In this document: piece after piece, positions 53,458 through 60,513 of the stretch
Layout of the letters: every line of letters begins with the position of its first letter
How positions within the stretch are numbered: the stretch's first letter is position 1
From: Agrococcus sp. SL85
GTDB lineage: Bacteria > Actinomycetota > Actinomycetes > Actinomycetales > Microbacteriaceae
Length of the DNA stretch: 64,000 nucleotides
Direction: 5' to 3'
Assembly: GCF_026625845.1 (NCBI RefSeq)
Contig: NZ_CP113066.1
Location: 620,001-684,000, forward strand
The notes under the pieces: model-generated
What the model saw: only the letters and a program-made list of their open reading frames with translations
The model's database searches: none
What the model was told of the DNA's origin: nothing
Translations under genes and position numbers: made by a program

Positions 53458-54327
53458 TCAGCTGGTGTCGCCCGGACGCTCCGGGACATCCTCGGCGGGA
53501 GGCGCCGCGGCGTCGCGGCCTGCGGTCGCGGTCGAGGTGGCGCCCGCCGTGGCCTTCGACTCGTGCATCGTGTCGTGCAGCTTGACCGGCTCCGCGGCCT
53601 TCCTCCCCTTCCGCTTGGCCTTGTTGCGCGCGTAGGCGAGGTTCAGCACCTCGACGAGCACCGCGAACGCCATCGGGCCGTAGATGAGGGCCTTCTCGAT
53701 GTGGATGCCGAAGCCCTCGGCCACGAGGAAGACGCCGATGAGCAGCAGGAACGAGAGCGCCAGCATCTTCACCGTCGGGTGGCGGTTCACGAACTCGAAG
53801 ATGTACTTCGCGGCGAACAGCAGGATGCCGAACGAGATGACGACGGCGGCGATGATCACGACCATGTTGCTCGTCATGCCGACGGCCGTGATGACGGAGT
53901 CGAGCGAGAACACGAGGTCCATCACGAGGATCTGCGCGAGCACCGCGCCGAAGGTGGCCTTCACGGCCGAGGCACCGTGCTCCTCCTCGCCCTCGAGCTT
54001 CAGGTGGATCTCGTGCACCGCCTTGTAGAGCAGGAAGCCGCCGCCCGCGATGAGCACGAGCTCGCGGCCCGAGAAGCCCATCCCGAACACCTCGAAGAGG
54101 TCCTCGTCGAGCGTGATGATCCAGCCCGCGAGCAGCACGAGCAGCACGCGCATGCCCATCGCGAGGGTGAGGCCGAGGGTGCGCGCCCGCGCCTGCTGCT
54201 CCTTGGGGAGCTTCGAGGCGAGGATCGAGATGAAGATGACGTTGTCGACGCCGAGGACGATCTCGAGCACGAACAGCGTGAGGAAGATCGCCAGCAGGTC
54301 GGGCGTGAATTCGAAGGAGAAGTCCAT
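53458..54327 (-). CDS. TerC family integral membrane protein
   Basis: TerC-family proteins are metal-handling membrane proteins, several of which export or insert Mn2+. The 289-residue protein has seven or eight helices with the paired acidic motifs LEIVLGVDNVIFISILASKLP and VMDLVFSLDSVITAVGM, the likely metal-binding aspartates, and a long polar C-terminal tail (AAEPVKLHDTMHESKATAG). There is no clear Shine-Dalgarno; TACGAT ten bases before the ATG gives a very short leader. No manganese riboswitch (yybP-ykoY) is recognisable upstream. Confidence 0.93.
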   Translation of the reverse strand: MDFSFEFTPDLLAIFLTLFVLEIVLGVDNVIFISILASKLPKEQQARARTLGLTLAMGMRVLLVLLAGWIITLDEDLFEVFGMGFSGRELVLIAGGGFLLYKAVHEIHLKLEGEEEHGASAVKATFGAVLAQILVMDLVFSLDSVITAVGMTSNMVVIIAAVVISFGILLFAAKYIFEFVNRHPTVKMLALSFLLLIGVFLVAEGFGIHIEKALIYGPMAFAVLVEVLNLAYARNKAKRKGRKAAEPVKLHDTMHESKATAGATSTATAGRDAAAPPAEDVPERPGDTS

Positions 54328-54349
54328 TTGAGCGCTGATCGTAGGCAGG

Positions 54350-54970
54350 TCAGGCGTCGGGATGCTGGGAATCGCGGTGCGCGCCGGGAGCGGCGAGCCC
54401 GCGCCGCAGCCAGGGGCGGAAGAGCCGGGTGACGAACGGCAGCACCACCACGACCATCACGGGCGTGAGCAGCAGGGTCGAGATGAGCAGCCGCAGCCAC
54501 AGCTGCAGGCCCTCGAAGCCGGGGATCAGGCCCAGCAGGAACGTGGCGAGCAGGTTCATGGGGAAGAAGGCCGTCCACACGGTGACGGCCTGCTTCCAGC
54601 GCGGCGGCGCCGGCTCCTCGACGCGGATCTGCACGTGCTCGCCGGGCAGGGTGATCCCCTCGACGGCGTCGAACCAGCCCTCGATGCCGGTGCGCCGCTC
54701 CACGCGCGCCTCGTGCGCGAAGGCGGCGCCGGCGTCGAGCCAGCGGCGGCGCTCCTCGCTGCCCTCCCACTCGGCGAGCAGCGCCGCGTCGTCGAAGCGG
54801 TAGAGCATGTGCCAGGTGTCGCTGCCGGCGGCCTCCTCGACCCATCCGGCGCCGAGGAAGCCGGGGCGCGTGGAGGCGAGGTCGATGCCCTGCTGGAGCC
54901 AGGTGCGCGCGTAGTCGTGGAGCGCCGGGTCGATGCGGCGCTCGATGGCGACGGTGATGGGCTGCGACAT
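54350..54970 (-). CDS. Antibiotic-biosynthesis-monooxygenase-like (ABM) protein with membrane anchor
   Basis: The 206-residue protein has an N-terminal ABM ferredoxin-like fold (ITVAIERRIDPALHDYARTWLQQGIDLASTRPGFLGAGWVEEA, WHMLYRFDDAALLAEWEGSEERRRWL) and two C-terminal membrane helices (TVWTAFFPMNLLATFLLGLI and LLISTLLLTPVMVVVVLPFV). This combination occurs in many actinobacteria but has no assigned function; haem- or quinone-related roles are known for soluble relatives. The ATG at 54968-54970 gives the normal start. It ends 22 bases before terC starts on the same strand. Confidence 0.82.
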   Translation of the reverse strand: MSQPITVAIERRIDPALHDYARTWLQQGIDLASTRPGFLGAGWVEEAAGSDTWHMLYRFDDAALLAEWEGSEERRRWLDAGAAFAHEARVERRTGIEGWFDAVEGITLPGEHVQIRVEEPAPPRWKQAVTVWTAFFPMNLLATFLLGLIPGFEGLQLWLRLLISTLLLTPVMVVVVLPFVTRLFRPWLRRGLAAPGAHRDSQHPDA

Positions 54971-55036
54971 GCATCCAGGATGCCGCGCCCGCGAGGCCTC
55001 CGTGTGACGGCCGCGTTGCGACCGCGTCACCGCCTC

Positions 55037-55100
55037 CTCGACGTCTGGGCGCGCACCTCGGCCCCGGATCCGGGGTCGGGATGCGCGCCCAGGCGTCGAG
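55037..55100 (-). terminator. Long imperfect hairpin after lplA
   Basis: CTCGACGTCTGGGCGCGCA (55037-55055) pairs with 55082-55100 with one G-T, and the inner bases form CCCCGG-AT-CCGGGG with a few mismatches. The 64-base structure starts right after the lplA stop. The size is greater than a typical terminator. Confidence 0.6.
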
Positions 55101-55101
55101 A

Positions 55102-56151
55102 TCAGGGCACGCGGTGCAGCCACTCCTCGGTCGAGAACTTCGTGCGGATGAGCTCGTCGGCCGCGGCGAGCTCGGCCTCGGTGAGCGCGCCGTCCGTGCC
55201 GCCGTACAGCCGCCGGAACGTGGCCTTCAGCGCCTCCTGGATCGCGGCCTTCGCCATGCCGGTCTGCGAGCGCAGGGGGTCGACGCGCTTCTTCGCGCTC
55301 GTCGTGCCCTTGTCGCTCAGCTTCTCCTTGCCGATGCGCAGCACCTCGGTCATCTTGTCGGCGTCGATGTCGTACGACATGGTCGCGTGGTGCAGCACGG
55401 CGCCGCCCGCGAGGCGCTTCTGCGCGGCCCCGCCGATCTTGCCCTTCGCGGAGGTGATGTCGTTGAGCGGCGCGTAGTAGGCGTCGATCCCGAGGTCCTT
55501 GAGCGCCTCGATGACCCACGCGTCGAGGAACGCGTAGGAGTCCTGGAAGCTCATGCCCTGCACGAGGTCGCCGGGCACGTAGAGCGAGTAGGTGATCGCG
55601 TTGTCGGGCTCCGAGAACATCGCGCCGCCGCCCGTGATGCGGCGCAGCACCGGGATGCCGTGCCTGGCCGCCGCCTCGGGCTCGACCTCGTTGCGGTAGC
55701 TCTGGAACGAGCCGATGTAGACGGCGGGGCCCGAGAGGTTCCAGAAGCGCAGCGTCGGGCCGCGGCGACCGGCGCCGACCTCCTGCGTGAGCACCTCGTC
55801 GAGCGCCGTGTGCAGGATCGGGAGGCGCGGCTCGTCATCGACGATCGTCCACTCGTAGTCGGCGAACGAGCGCGCGTGCTGCAGCGAGCGGCGGATCGCG
55901 ACGCCCACCGCCTCGGGCGTGAAGCCGAGCAGCACGGCTCCCTCGGGGAGGGCCGCGCGGATCGCAGCGGCGATCTCTGCGGCGGTCGACGAGGTGGGGA
56001 GGCCCTCGACCGCGGCGTCGATCGCGCCGAGCGCCTCGTCGGGCTCCAGGAAGAAGTCGCCCGCGAGGCGGAAGCCGACGATGCGGCCGTCCTGCTCCTC
56101 GAGGTCGACGACCACGAGCTTGCCGCCGGGGACCTTGTACTCGCCGTGCAT
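55102..56151 (-). CDS. Lipoate-protein ligase A with accessory domain at the N-terminus
   Basis: LplA activates lipoate (or octanoate) with ATP and joins it to E2 or GcvH lysines. The catalytic part (about residues 90-330) shows FWNLSGPAVYIGSFQSYRNEVE, LRRITGGGAMFSEPDNAITYSL and NDITSAKGKIGGAAQKRLAGG with the catalytic lysine. In front of it lies a domain of about 85 residues (GGKLVVVDLEEQDGRIVGFRLAGDFFLEP) resembling the LplA accessory domain, which in E. coli is C-terminal. The domain order therefore appears swapped. The ATG at 56149-56151 is six bases from TAGGCT, so it is leaderless. No lipoate synthase gene is in view. Confidence 0.88.
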   Translation of the reverse strand: MHGEYKVPGGKLVVVDLEEQDGRIVGFRLAGDFFLEPDEALGAIDAAVEGLPTSSTAAEIAAAIRAALPEGAVLLGFTPEAVGVAIRRSLQHARSFADYEWTIVDDEPRLPILHTALDEVLTQEVGAGRRGPTLRFWNLSGPAVYIGSFQSYRNEVEPEAAARHGIPVLRRITGGGAMFSEPDNAITYSLYVPGDLVQGMSFQDSYAFLDAWVIEALKDLGIDAYYAPLNDITSAKGKIGGAAQKRLAGGAVLHHATMSYDIDADKMTEVLRIGKEKLSDKGTTSAKKRVDPLRSQTGMAKAAIQEALKATFRRLYGGTDGALTEAELAAADELIRTKFSTEEWLHRVP

Positions 56152-56157
56152 GGGATC

Positions 56158-56163
56158 AGCCTA
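56158..56163 (-). promoter_or_regulatory. -10 element of lplA
   Basis: TAGGCT on the minus strand, six bases before the ATG. Confidence 0.6.
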
Positions 56164-56168
56164 CGGCT

Positions 56169-56187
56169 GCGCGCTCCTCGACCGGCG
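56169..56187. repeat. REP-like intergenic repeat, copy 2 (partial)
   Basis: GCGCGCTCCTCGACCGGCG, identical to the end of copy 1. It lies between the lplA start and the alpha/beta hydrolase stop; the CTCGTGACGCG half is absent. Confidence 0.65.
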
Positions 56188-56191
56188 GGGA

Positions 56192-57058
56192 TCAGGCGGG
56201 CGCGAGCCTCGCGTCGAACCAGGCGACGAGGTCGTCGAGCACCTTGCCGCGGTTGATCTCGTTGACGATCTCGTGGCGCCCGCCCGGGTAGACGGTCACG
56301 GTCACGTCGCTGAGCCCGCCGCGCCGCCGGTAGGCCTCGGCGAGCCGTCGCATCGAGCGCGGGCCGCCGAGCGTGTCGTCGGAGCCGCCCGCGATGAGCA
56401 GCGGGATCTCGTGCGACATCCGGTTCGGCACGCCCAGGAGCCGCGCCGCCTCGACGGGGCCGAACAGCTGCAGCACCTTCGCGGGGAACGTGAGCGGGTC
56501 GGCCACGAACGCCTCGACGACGGCGGGGTCGCGCGAGAGCCACTCGTAGCCGGTGTCGCCGAGGTGGGCGTGGCGGGCGTTGAGATCGCCCGAGTTCATG
56601 GCTCCCGGCAGGCGCAGCGCCGTGCCCGAGAGCACGACGGCGTCGACGAGGTCGGAGTGGCGCTGCAGCAGGATCTGCGCCGAGAGCGAGCCCCAGGAGT
56701 GCGCGAGCAGGCCGATGGGCAGGCCCGGGTGCGCACCGCGCATGCGCTTGAGCGTCATCGCGAGGTCGCCGACGACGGCGCGCATGCCGCCCGGCCCGAG
56801 CCGGCCCAGCTTCGACAGGTCGCCGCCGTGCTGCTCGATGCCCGTGGCGCCATGCCCGCGCTGGTCGATCGCCCACACGGCGTAGCCCGCCTGCACGAGC
56901 CGCTGGGCCACGTGCTCCCAGCGCAGCGCGTGCTCGCCCACGCCGTGCGCGATGAGGATCGCCGCCTTCGGGCGACCCGGCTGCCAGCGGTACTGGTGGA
57001 TGGTCACGCCCTGCAGGTCGACGAAGGTCGACTCGTCGCGGATGGCGGTGATCTGCAC
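56192..57058 (-). CDS. Alpha/beta hydrolase (monoacylglycerol-lipase-like)
   Basis: This 288-residue hydrolase has the oxyanion region ILIAHGVGEHALRWEHVAQRL, DQRGHGATG, the nucleophile elbow LLAHSWGSLSA, the acid near IPLLIAGGSDDTLGG and the His in YPGGRHEIVNEINR. These match serine-aquaporin-type monoglyceride lipases (Hydrolase_4). Cytoplasmic location is inferred from the lack of a signal peptide. The GTG start at 57056-57058 is six bases from TAGGAT. Confidence 0.92.
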   Translation of the reverse strand: MQITAIRDESTFVDLQGVTIHQYRWQPGRPKAAILIAHGVGEHALRWEHVAQRLVQAGYAVWAIDQRGHGATGIEQHGGDLSKLGRLGPGGMRAVVGDLAMTLKRMRGAHPGLPIGLLAHSWGSLSAQILLQRHSDLVDAVVLSGTALRLPGAMNSGDLNARHAHLGDTGYEWLSRDPAVVEAFVADPLTFPAKVLQLFGPVEAARLLGVPNRMSHEIPLLIAGGSDDTLGGPRSMRRLAEAYRRRGGLSDVTVTVYPGGRHEIVNEINRGKVLDDLVAWFDARLAPA

Positions 57059-57064
57059 GTCGGG

Positions 57065-57070
57065 ATCCTA
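57065..57070 (-). promoter_or_regulatory. -10 element of alpha/beta hydrolase gene
   Basis: TAGGAT on the minus strand, six bases before the GTG. Confidence 0.6.
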
Positions 57071-57150
57071 CTCGCGGCGTCCATGCGGCGCCCCTCGGGC
57101 GCCGAGGGGCGCCGGTGGAGGCGGGAGCGGGGCGGGCGCGCCGCCGGGGA

Positions 57151-57156
57151 TACGAT
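57151..57156 (+). promoter_or_regulatory. Probable -10 element of NCS2 permease gene
   Basis: TACGAT lies 55 bases before the ATG at 57212, so unlike most genes here the permease would have a leader with a Shine-Dalgarno. Confidence 0.45.
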
Positions 57157-57211
57157 CCGGGGAGCGGCCGACGCCGGCCGCGCCTCCCCAGCCCCCTCCC
57201 CGAGGAGCAGC

Positions 57212-58510
57212 ATGCCCTGGCGCCGCCGCGACGCATCCGACCTCTCCGCCACCGACCTCGTCCTGCCCGAGGAGCGCCTCGGCTGGGGCCGCACGATCGG
57301 GCTCGGCATGCAGCACGTCGTCGCCATGTTCGGCGCCACGTTCCTCGTGCCGATCATCACGGGCTTCCCGCCCTCGACGACGCTGCTGTTCTCAGGGCTC
57401 GGCACGATCCTGTTCCTGCTCGTCACCGGCAACCGGCTGCCCAGCTACCTCGGCTCGTCGTTCGCGTTCCTGGCGCCCGTCGGCGCCGCCACCGCGATGG
57501 GCGGCCAGGGCTTCGCGCTCGCGGGCATCGTGCTCGTGGGCGCGCTGCTCGCGATCGTCGGCCTCGTCGTGCACCTCGCCGGCACCCGCTGGATCACGGC
57601 GCTCATGCCGCCCGTGGTCTCCGGCACGATCGTCGCGCTCATCGGCTTCAACCTCGCGCCGGCCGCGAAGACGAACTTCGAGGCCGACCCGCTGCTCTCG
57701 GTCATCACGCTCGGCGCGATCGTCCTCACCGCCGTGCTCTTCCGCGGCCTCCTCGGCCGCCTCGCGATCCTCGTGGGCGTCGTCGTCGGCTACGTCGTCG
57801 CCGCCTTCCAGCAGAAGATCGACTGGGATGCGATCTGGTCGCAGCCGCTCGTGGGCCTGCCCGACTTCCAGACGCCCTCGTTCGACCCGGCGCTGCTGCC
57901 CTCGCTGCTGCTGTTCGTGCCGGTCGTGCTGCCGCTCATCGCCGAGAACCTCGGCCACGTGAAGGGCGTCGGCCAGCTCATCGACCGCGACCTCGACCCG
58001 CTCGCCGGCCGCGCGCTCATGGCCGACGGCGGCGCCACCGTGCTCGCCGGCCTCTTCGGCGGCTCCGCGACCACCACGTACGGCGAGAACATCGGCGTCA
58101 TGAGCGCCACGCGCGTCTTCTCGACCGCCGCCTACTGGGTGGCCGCGATCACCGCGATCCTGCTGGGCCTCAGCCCCGTCGTCGGCGCGCTCATCTTCGC
58201 GGTGCCCGCGGGCGTGCTCGGCGGCGTCACGACCGCGCTCTACGGCCTCATCGGCATCATCGGCGTGCGCATCTGGATCGAGAACCGCGTCGACTTCTCG
58301 GTGCCGAAGCACCAGTTCGCGGCGGGCGTCGGCCTCATCGTCGCGATCGCGAACTACACGCTGACGGCGGGCGAGCTCGTCTTCGAGGGCATCGTGCTCG
58401 GCACCGTCGCGACGCTCGTGATCTACCACCTCATGGGCGCGCTCGAGCGGCTGCGCGGCGGCCGCGACGGCGCGGTGCGCGAGGACCACGCGCCGCCCGC
58501 GGCGGTCTAG
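57212..58510 (+). CDS. NCS2 family nucleobase (uracil/xanthine) permease
   Basis: This 432-residue proton-coupled permease has about 14 membrane segments. Family features are GLGMQHVVAMFGATFLVPIITGFPPSTTLLFSGLGTILFLL, PSYLGSSFAFLAPV, LPLIAENLGHVKGVG (the Q/E-N signature region) and SATTTYGENIGVMSATRV, which closely follows uracil permeases. GAGGAGCAGC precedes the ATG. The exact substrate (uracil, xanthine or both) is not certain from sequence. No pyrimidine gene is adjacent. Confidence 0.93.
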   Translation: MPWRRRDASDLSATDLVLPEERLGWGRTIGLGMQHVVAMFGATFLVPIITGFPPSTTLLFSGLGTILFLLVTGNRLPSYLGSSFAFLAPVGAATAMGGQGFALAGIVLVGALLAIVGLVVHLAGTRWITALMPPVVSGTIVALIGFNLAPAAKTNFEADPLLSVITLGAIVLTAVLFRGLLGRLAILVGVVVGYVVAAFQQKIDWDAIWSQPLVGLPDFQTPSFDPALLPSLLLFVPVVLPLIAENLGHVKGVGQLIDRDLDPLAGRALMADGGATVLAGLFGGSATTTYGENIGVMSATRVFSTAAYWVAAITAILLGLSPVVGALIFAVPAGVLGGVTTALYGLIGIIGVRIWIENRVDFSVPKHQFAAGVGLIVAIANYTLTAGELVFEGIVLGTVATLVIYHLMGALERLRGGRDGAVREDHAPPAAV

Positions 58511-58531
58511 GCAGGGTTCATCGGTCGAGGA

Positions 58532-58624
58532 GGCCGCGTCCGCCAGGGCGCTGCCGTCACGAGACCCCCTCGCCGACCGGGTCTCGTGACGCGAGCGGCT
58601 GCGCCGCGCGCTCCTCGACCAGCG
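58532..58624. repeat. REP-like intergenic repeat, copy 3 (cruciform)
   Basis: CGGTCGAGGAG at the left pairs with CTCCTCGACC at the right; between them GTCACGAGACCC (58556-58567) pairs perfectly with 58579-58590, and CTCGTGACGCG is followed by GCGCGCTCCTCGACCAGCG (58606-58624). Nested inverted repeats of this kind occur between genes in Microbacteriaceae. Confidence 0.7.
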
Positions 58625-58632
58625 AGGTGACG

Positions 58633-58674
58633 ACGACGGAGGCCGACCCGGGATCCCGGGTCGGCCTCCGTCGT
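58633..58674. terminator. Bidirectional terminator between NCS2 permease and MHS transporter
   Basis: Twenty-base arms (58633-58652 and 58655-58674) pair perfectly around AT. The position between converging genes fits a terminator for both. Confidence 0.85.
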
Positions 58675-58690
58675 GCAGGGCGGGGCGCGG

Positions 58691-60259
58691 CTACCGCGCG
58701 CCCGCCGGCTCGCCGTCGCGGATGCGCTCGGCCTCGCGCACGACGTCGAGGTCGGCGAGCGGCATCGACGAGGTGTCGAGGAGCGGGTCGTCGTCCTGGC
58801 CCTCGACGAGCGCCACGGCCTCCTCGCGCGTCTCGACCGTCGGCACCGAGCCGACGAGCGGGCGCTTGGCCGACTCCGGCATCGTCAGCAGCGCGACGCC
58901 GCCCATCAGTGCGAAGAACATGATGTAGAACGCCGGCATGAAGGCGTTGCCCGTGAGGTCGATGAGCGCCTGGCTGAACAGCGGCGTCGTGCCGCCGAAG
59001 AGCGACACCGAGATGTTGAACGCGATGCCCATCGCGCCGAAGCGCGTCGCCGTCGGGAAGAGCGCGGGCAGCGCCGAGGCGGAGATGGCGATGTAGAGCG
59101 CCGACGGGATCGCCACGAGGACGAGCGCGAGCATGACCGCCCACAGCTCGCCGATCTGCATGATCGCGAACGCCGGCACCATCACCGCGAGGGTCAGCAC
59201 CACGGCCGCGGCGTAGACGGGCTTGCGGCCCACCCGGTCGGAGAGACGGCCCACGAGCGGCAGCGCCGCAGACATCACGAGCAGCACCGGCACGGTCGCG
59301 ATCGCGGCGGTGAGGCCCGAGAGGCCGACCGTGGTCTCGAGGTAGGCGGGCATGTAGCTCGTGAGGGCGTAGCCGATCGTGTTCGTCGCGGCGACGAGCG
59401 CGACCGTGATGAGCATCGCGCGCCAGTGGTGGCGGACCATGCCGGCGATGCCGTGGCGGCCGAGCGGGTCGTCGGCGTCGCGCTCCTCGGCCGCCGACAG
59501 CTGGTGGGTCTGCTCGTACGCGGGCGTCTCCGGGATCCGCAGGCGGAACCAGATCGCGACCGCGCCGAGCGGGATGGCGACGAGGAACGGGATGCGCCAG
59601 CCGAACTCGACCATCGCGCCCGGGCCGGCCACGGACTCCGTGACGATCGTCGTGAGGGCGACCACCGAGGCGCCGGCCGCGAAGCCGACGTACGAGCCGA
59701 CGTCGAGCCACGAGGCCCAGAAGCCGCGCGAGCGGTCGGGGCTGAACTCGGTGACGTAGGTGGAGGCGCCGGCGTACTCGCCGCCGGTCGAGAAGCCCTG
59801 CACCATCTTCAGCAGGTAGAGCGGCAGGATCGCCCACGCGCCGATCTGCGCCGCCGTGGGCAGCAGGCCGATCGCCGCGGTCGCGAGCGCCATCATCGCC
59901 ATCGTGATGAAGAGCACCTTCTGCCGGCCGATGCGGTCGCCGAGCGGGCCGAGCACGATGCCGCCGATGGGGCGCACGAGGAACGAGATCGCGAAGCCGA
60001 GGAGCACGACGAGCAGCCCGAGGCCGTCGTCCATGCCGGCGGTGAAGACCGCGGTCATCGTGACGGCGAGGTAGCCGTAGATGCCGAAGTCGAACCACTC
60101 CATGAAGTTGCCGACGACCGTGCCGGAGATGGCCCTGCGGACCTTCGAGCGCTGGACGACGATGACGTCGTCGACCTCGAGGCGGCGGACGGCGCCGGTG
60201 TCGGTGGTGGTCGCCGAGGCGCCGGGGCGCGCTGCGGCGGGGGGTGTGCTGCTGGGCAT
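58691..60259 (-). CDS. MFS transporter, metabolite:H+ symporter (MHS/ProP-like) family, copy 1
   Basis: This 522-residue, 12-helix transporter has VVGNFMEWFDFGIYGYLAVTMTAVF at the first helix (the MHS-type EWFDF), GPLGDRIGRQKVLFITMAMMA, MVQGFSTGGEYAGASTYVTEF, RGFWASWLDVGSYVGF and GRLSDRVGRKPVYA. It probably takes up a carboxylate, betaine, proline or similar solute with protons. The cytoplasmic C-terminus carries LVGSVPTVETREEAVALVEGQDDDPLLDTSSM, conserved in the second copy. CCGGAGAGACATCC precedes the ATG chosen. Confidence 0.93.
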   Translation of the reverse strand: MPSSTPPAAARPGASATTTDTGAVRRLEVDDVIVVQRSKVRRAISGTVVGNFMEWFDFGIYGYLAVTMTAVFTAGMDDGLGLLVVLLGFAISFLVRPIGGIVLGPLGDRIGRQKVLFITMAMMALATAAIGLLPTAAQIGAWAILPLYLLKMVQGFSTGGEYAGASTYVTEFSPDRSRGFWASWLDVGSYVGFAAGASVVALTTIVTESVAGPGAMVEFGWRIPFLVAIPLGAVAIWFRLRIPETPAYEQTHQLSAAEERDADDPLGRHGIAGMVRHHWRAMLITVALVAATNTIGYALTSYMPAYLETTVGLSGLTAAIATVPVLLVMSAALPLVGRLSDRVGRKPVYAAAVVLTLAVMVPAFAIMQIGELWAVMLALVLVAIPSALYIAISASALPALFPTATRFGAMGIAFNISVSLFGGTTPLFSQALIDLTGNAFMPAFYIMFFALMGGVALLTMPESAKRPLVGSVPTVETREEAVALVEGQDDDPLLDTSSMPLADLDVVREAERIRDGEPAGAR

Positions 60260-60380
60260 GGATGTCTCTCCGGTTGCGTATGGGGCCACGGCCGCCGCGG
60301 CGCGCAGAGGCGCTGCCGGGCGGCGACCGACGACTGTAGCGAGGTGGCGGAGGCACCGCTCTGAGGTGGGTTCGCTATCG

Positions 60381-60418
60381 CGTGCGCACGCGCTCGCGTG
60401 CGTGCGCACGCGCTCGCG
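60381..60418. repeat. 20-bp tandem repeat between divergent transporter genes
   Basis: CGTGCGCACGCGCTCGCG occurs at 60381-60398 and again at 60401-60418, a period of 20 bp. It lies between the divergent MFS genes; the period is about two helical turns. Confidence 0.8.
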
Positions 60419-60456
60419 CGGGTCGTGAGGCGTCGGCGCAGCCACGCGCCCGGAAG

Positions 60457-60473
60457 GTCACGGATCTGTCACG
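60457..60473. promoter_or_regulatory. Direct-repeat box (GTCACG x2, 11-base period)
   Basis: GTCACG starts at 60457 and 60468. It lies 41 bases before the MFS gene at 60514 and is divergent with the MHS copy 1 gene. Confidence 0.45.
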
Positions 60474-60513
60474 ATGCATCCATGGCGACGATCGCGCTCC
60501 GATCCGGGCCGCG

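Noticed and set aside
54328..54349. yybP-ykoY (Mn2+) riboswitch before terC
   Set aside because: The space upstream of terC is only 22 bases and the promoter hexamer lies ten bases from the start, leaving no room for a riboswitch.
57087..57113. 12-base inverted repeat between the hydrolase and NCS2 genes as a terminator
   Set aside because: It lies upstream of both divergent genes, so it terminates neither. A chance GC palindrome or an unknown regulatory element is more likely.
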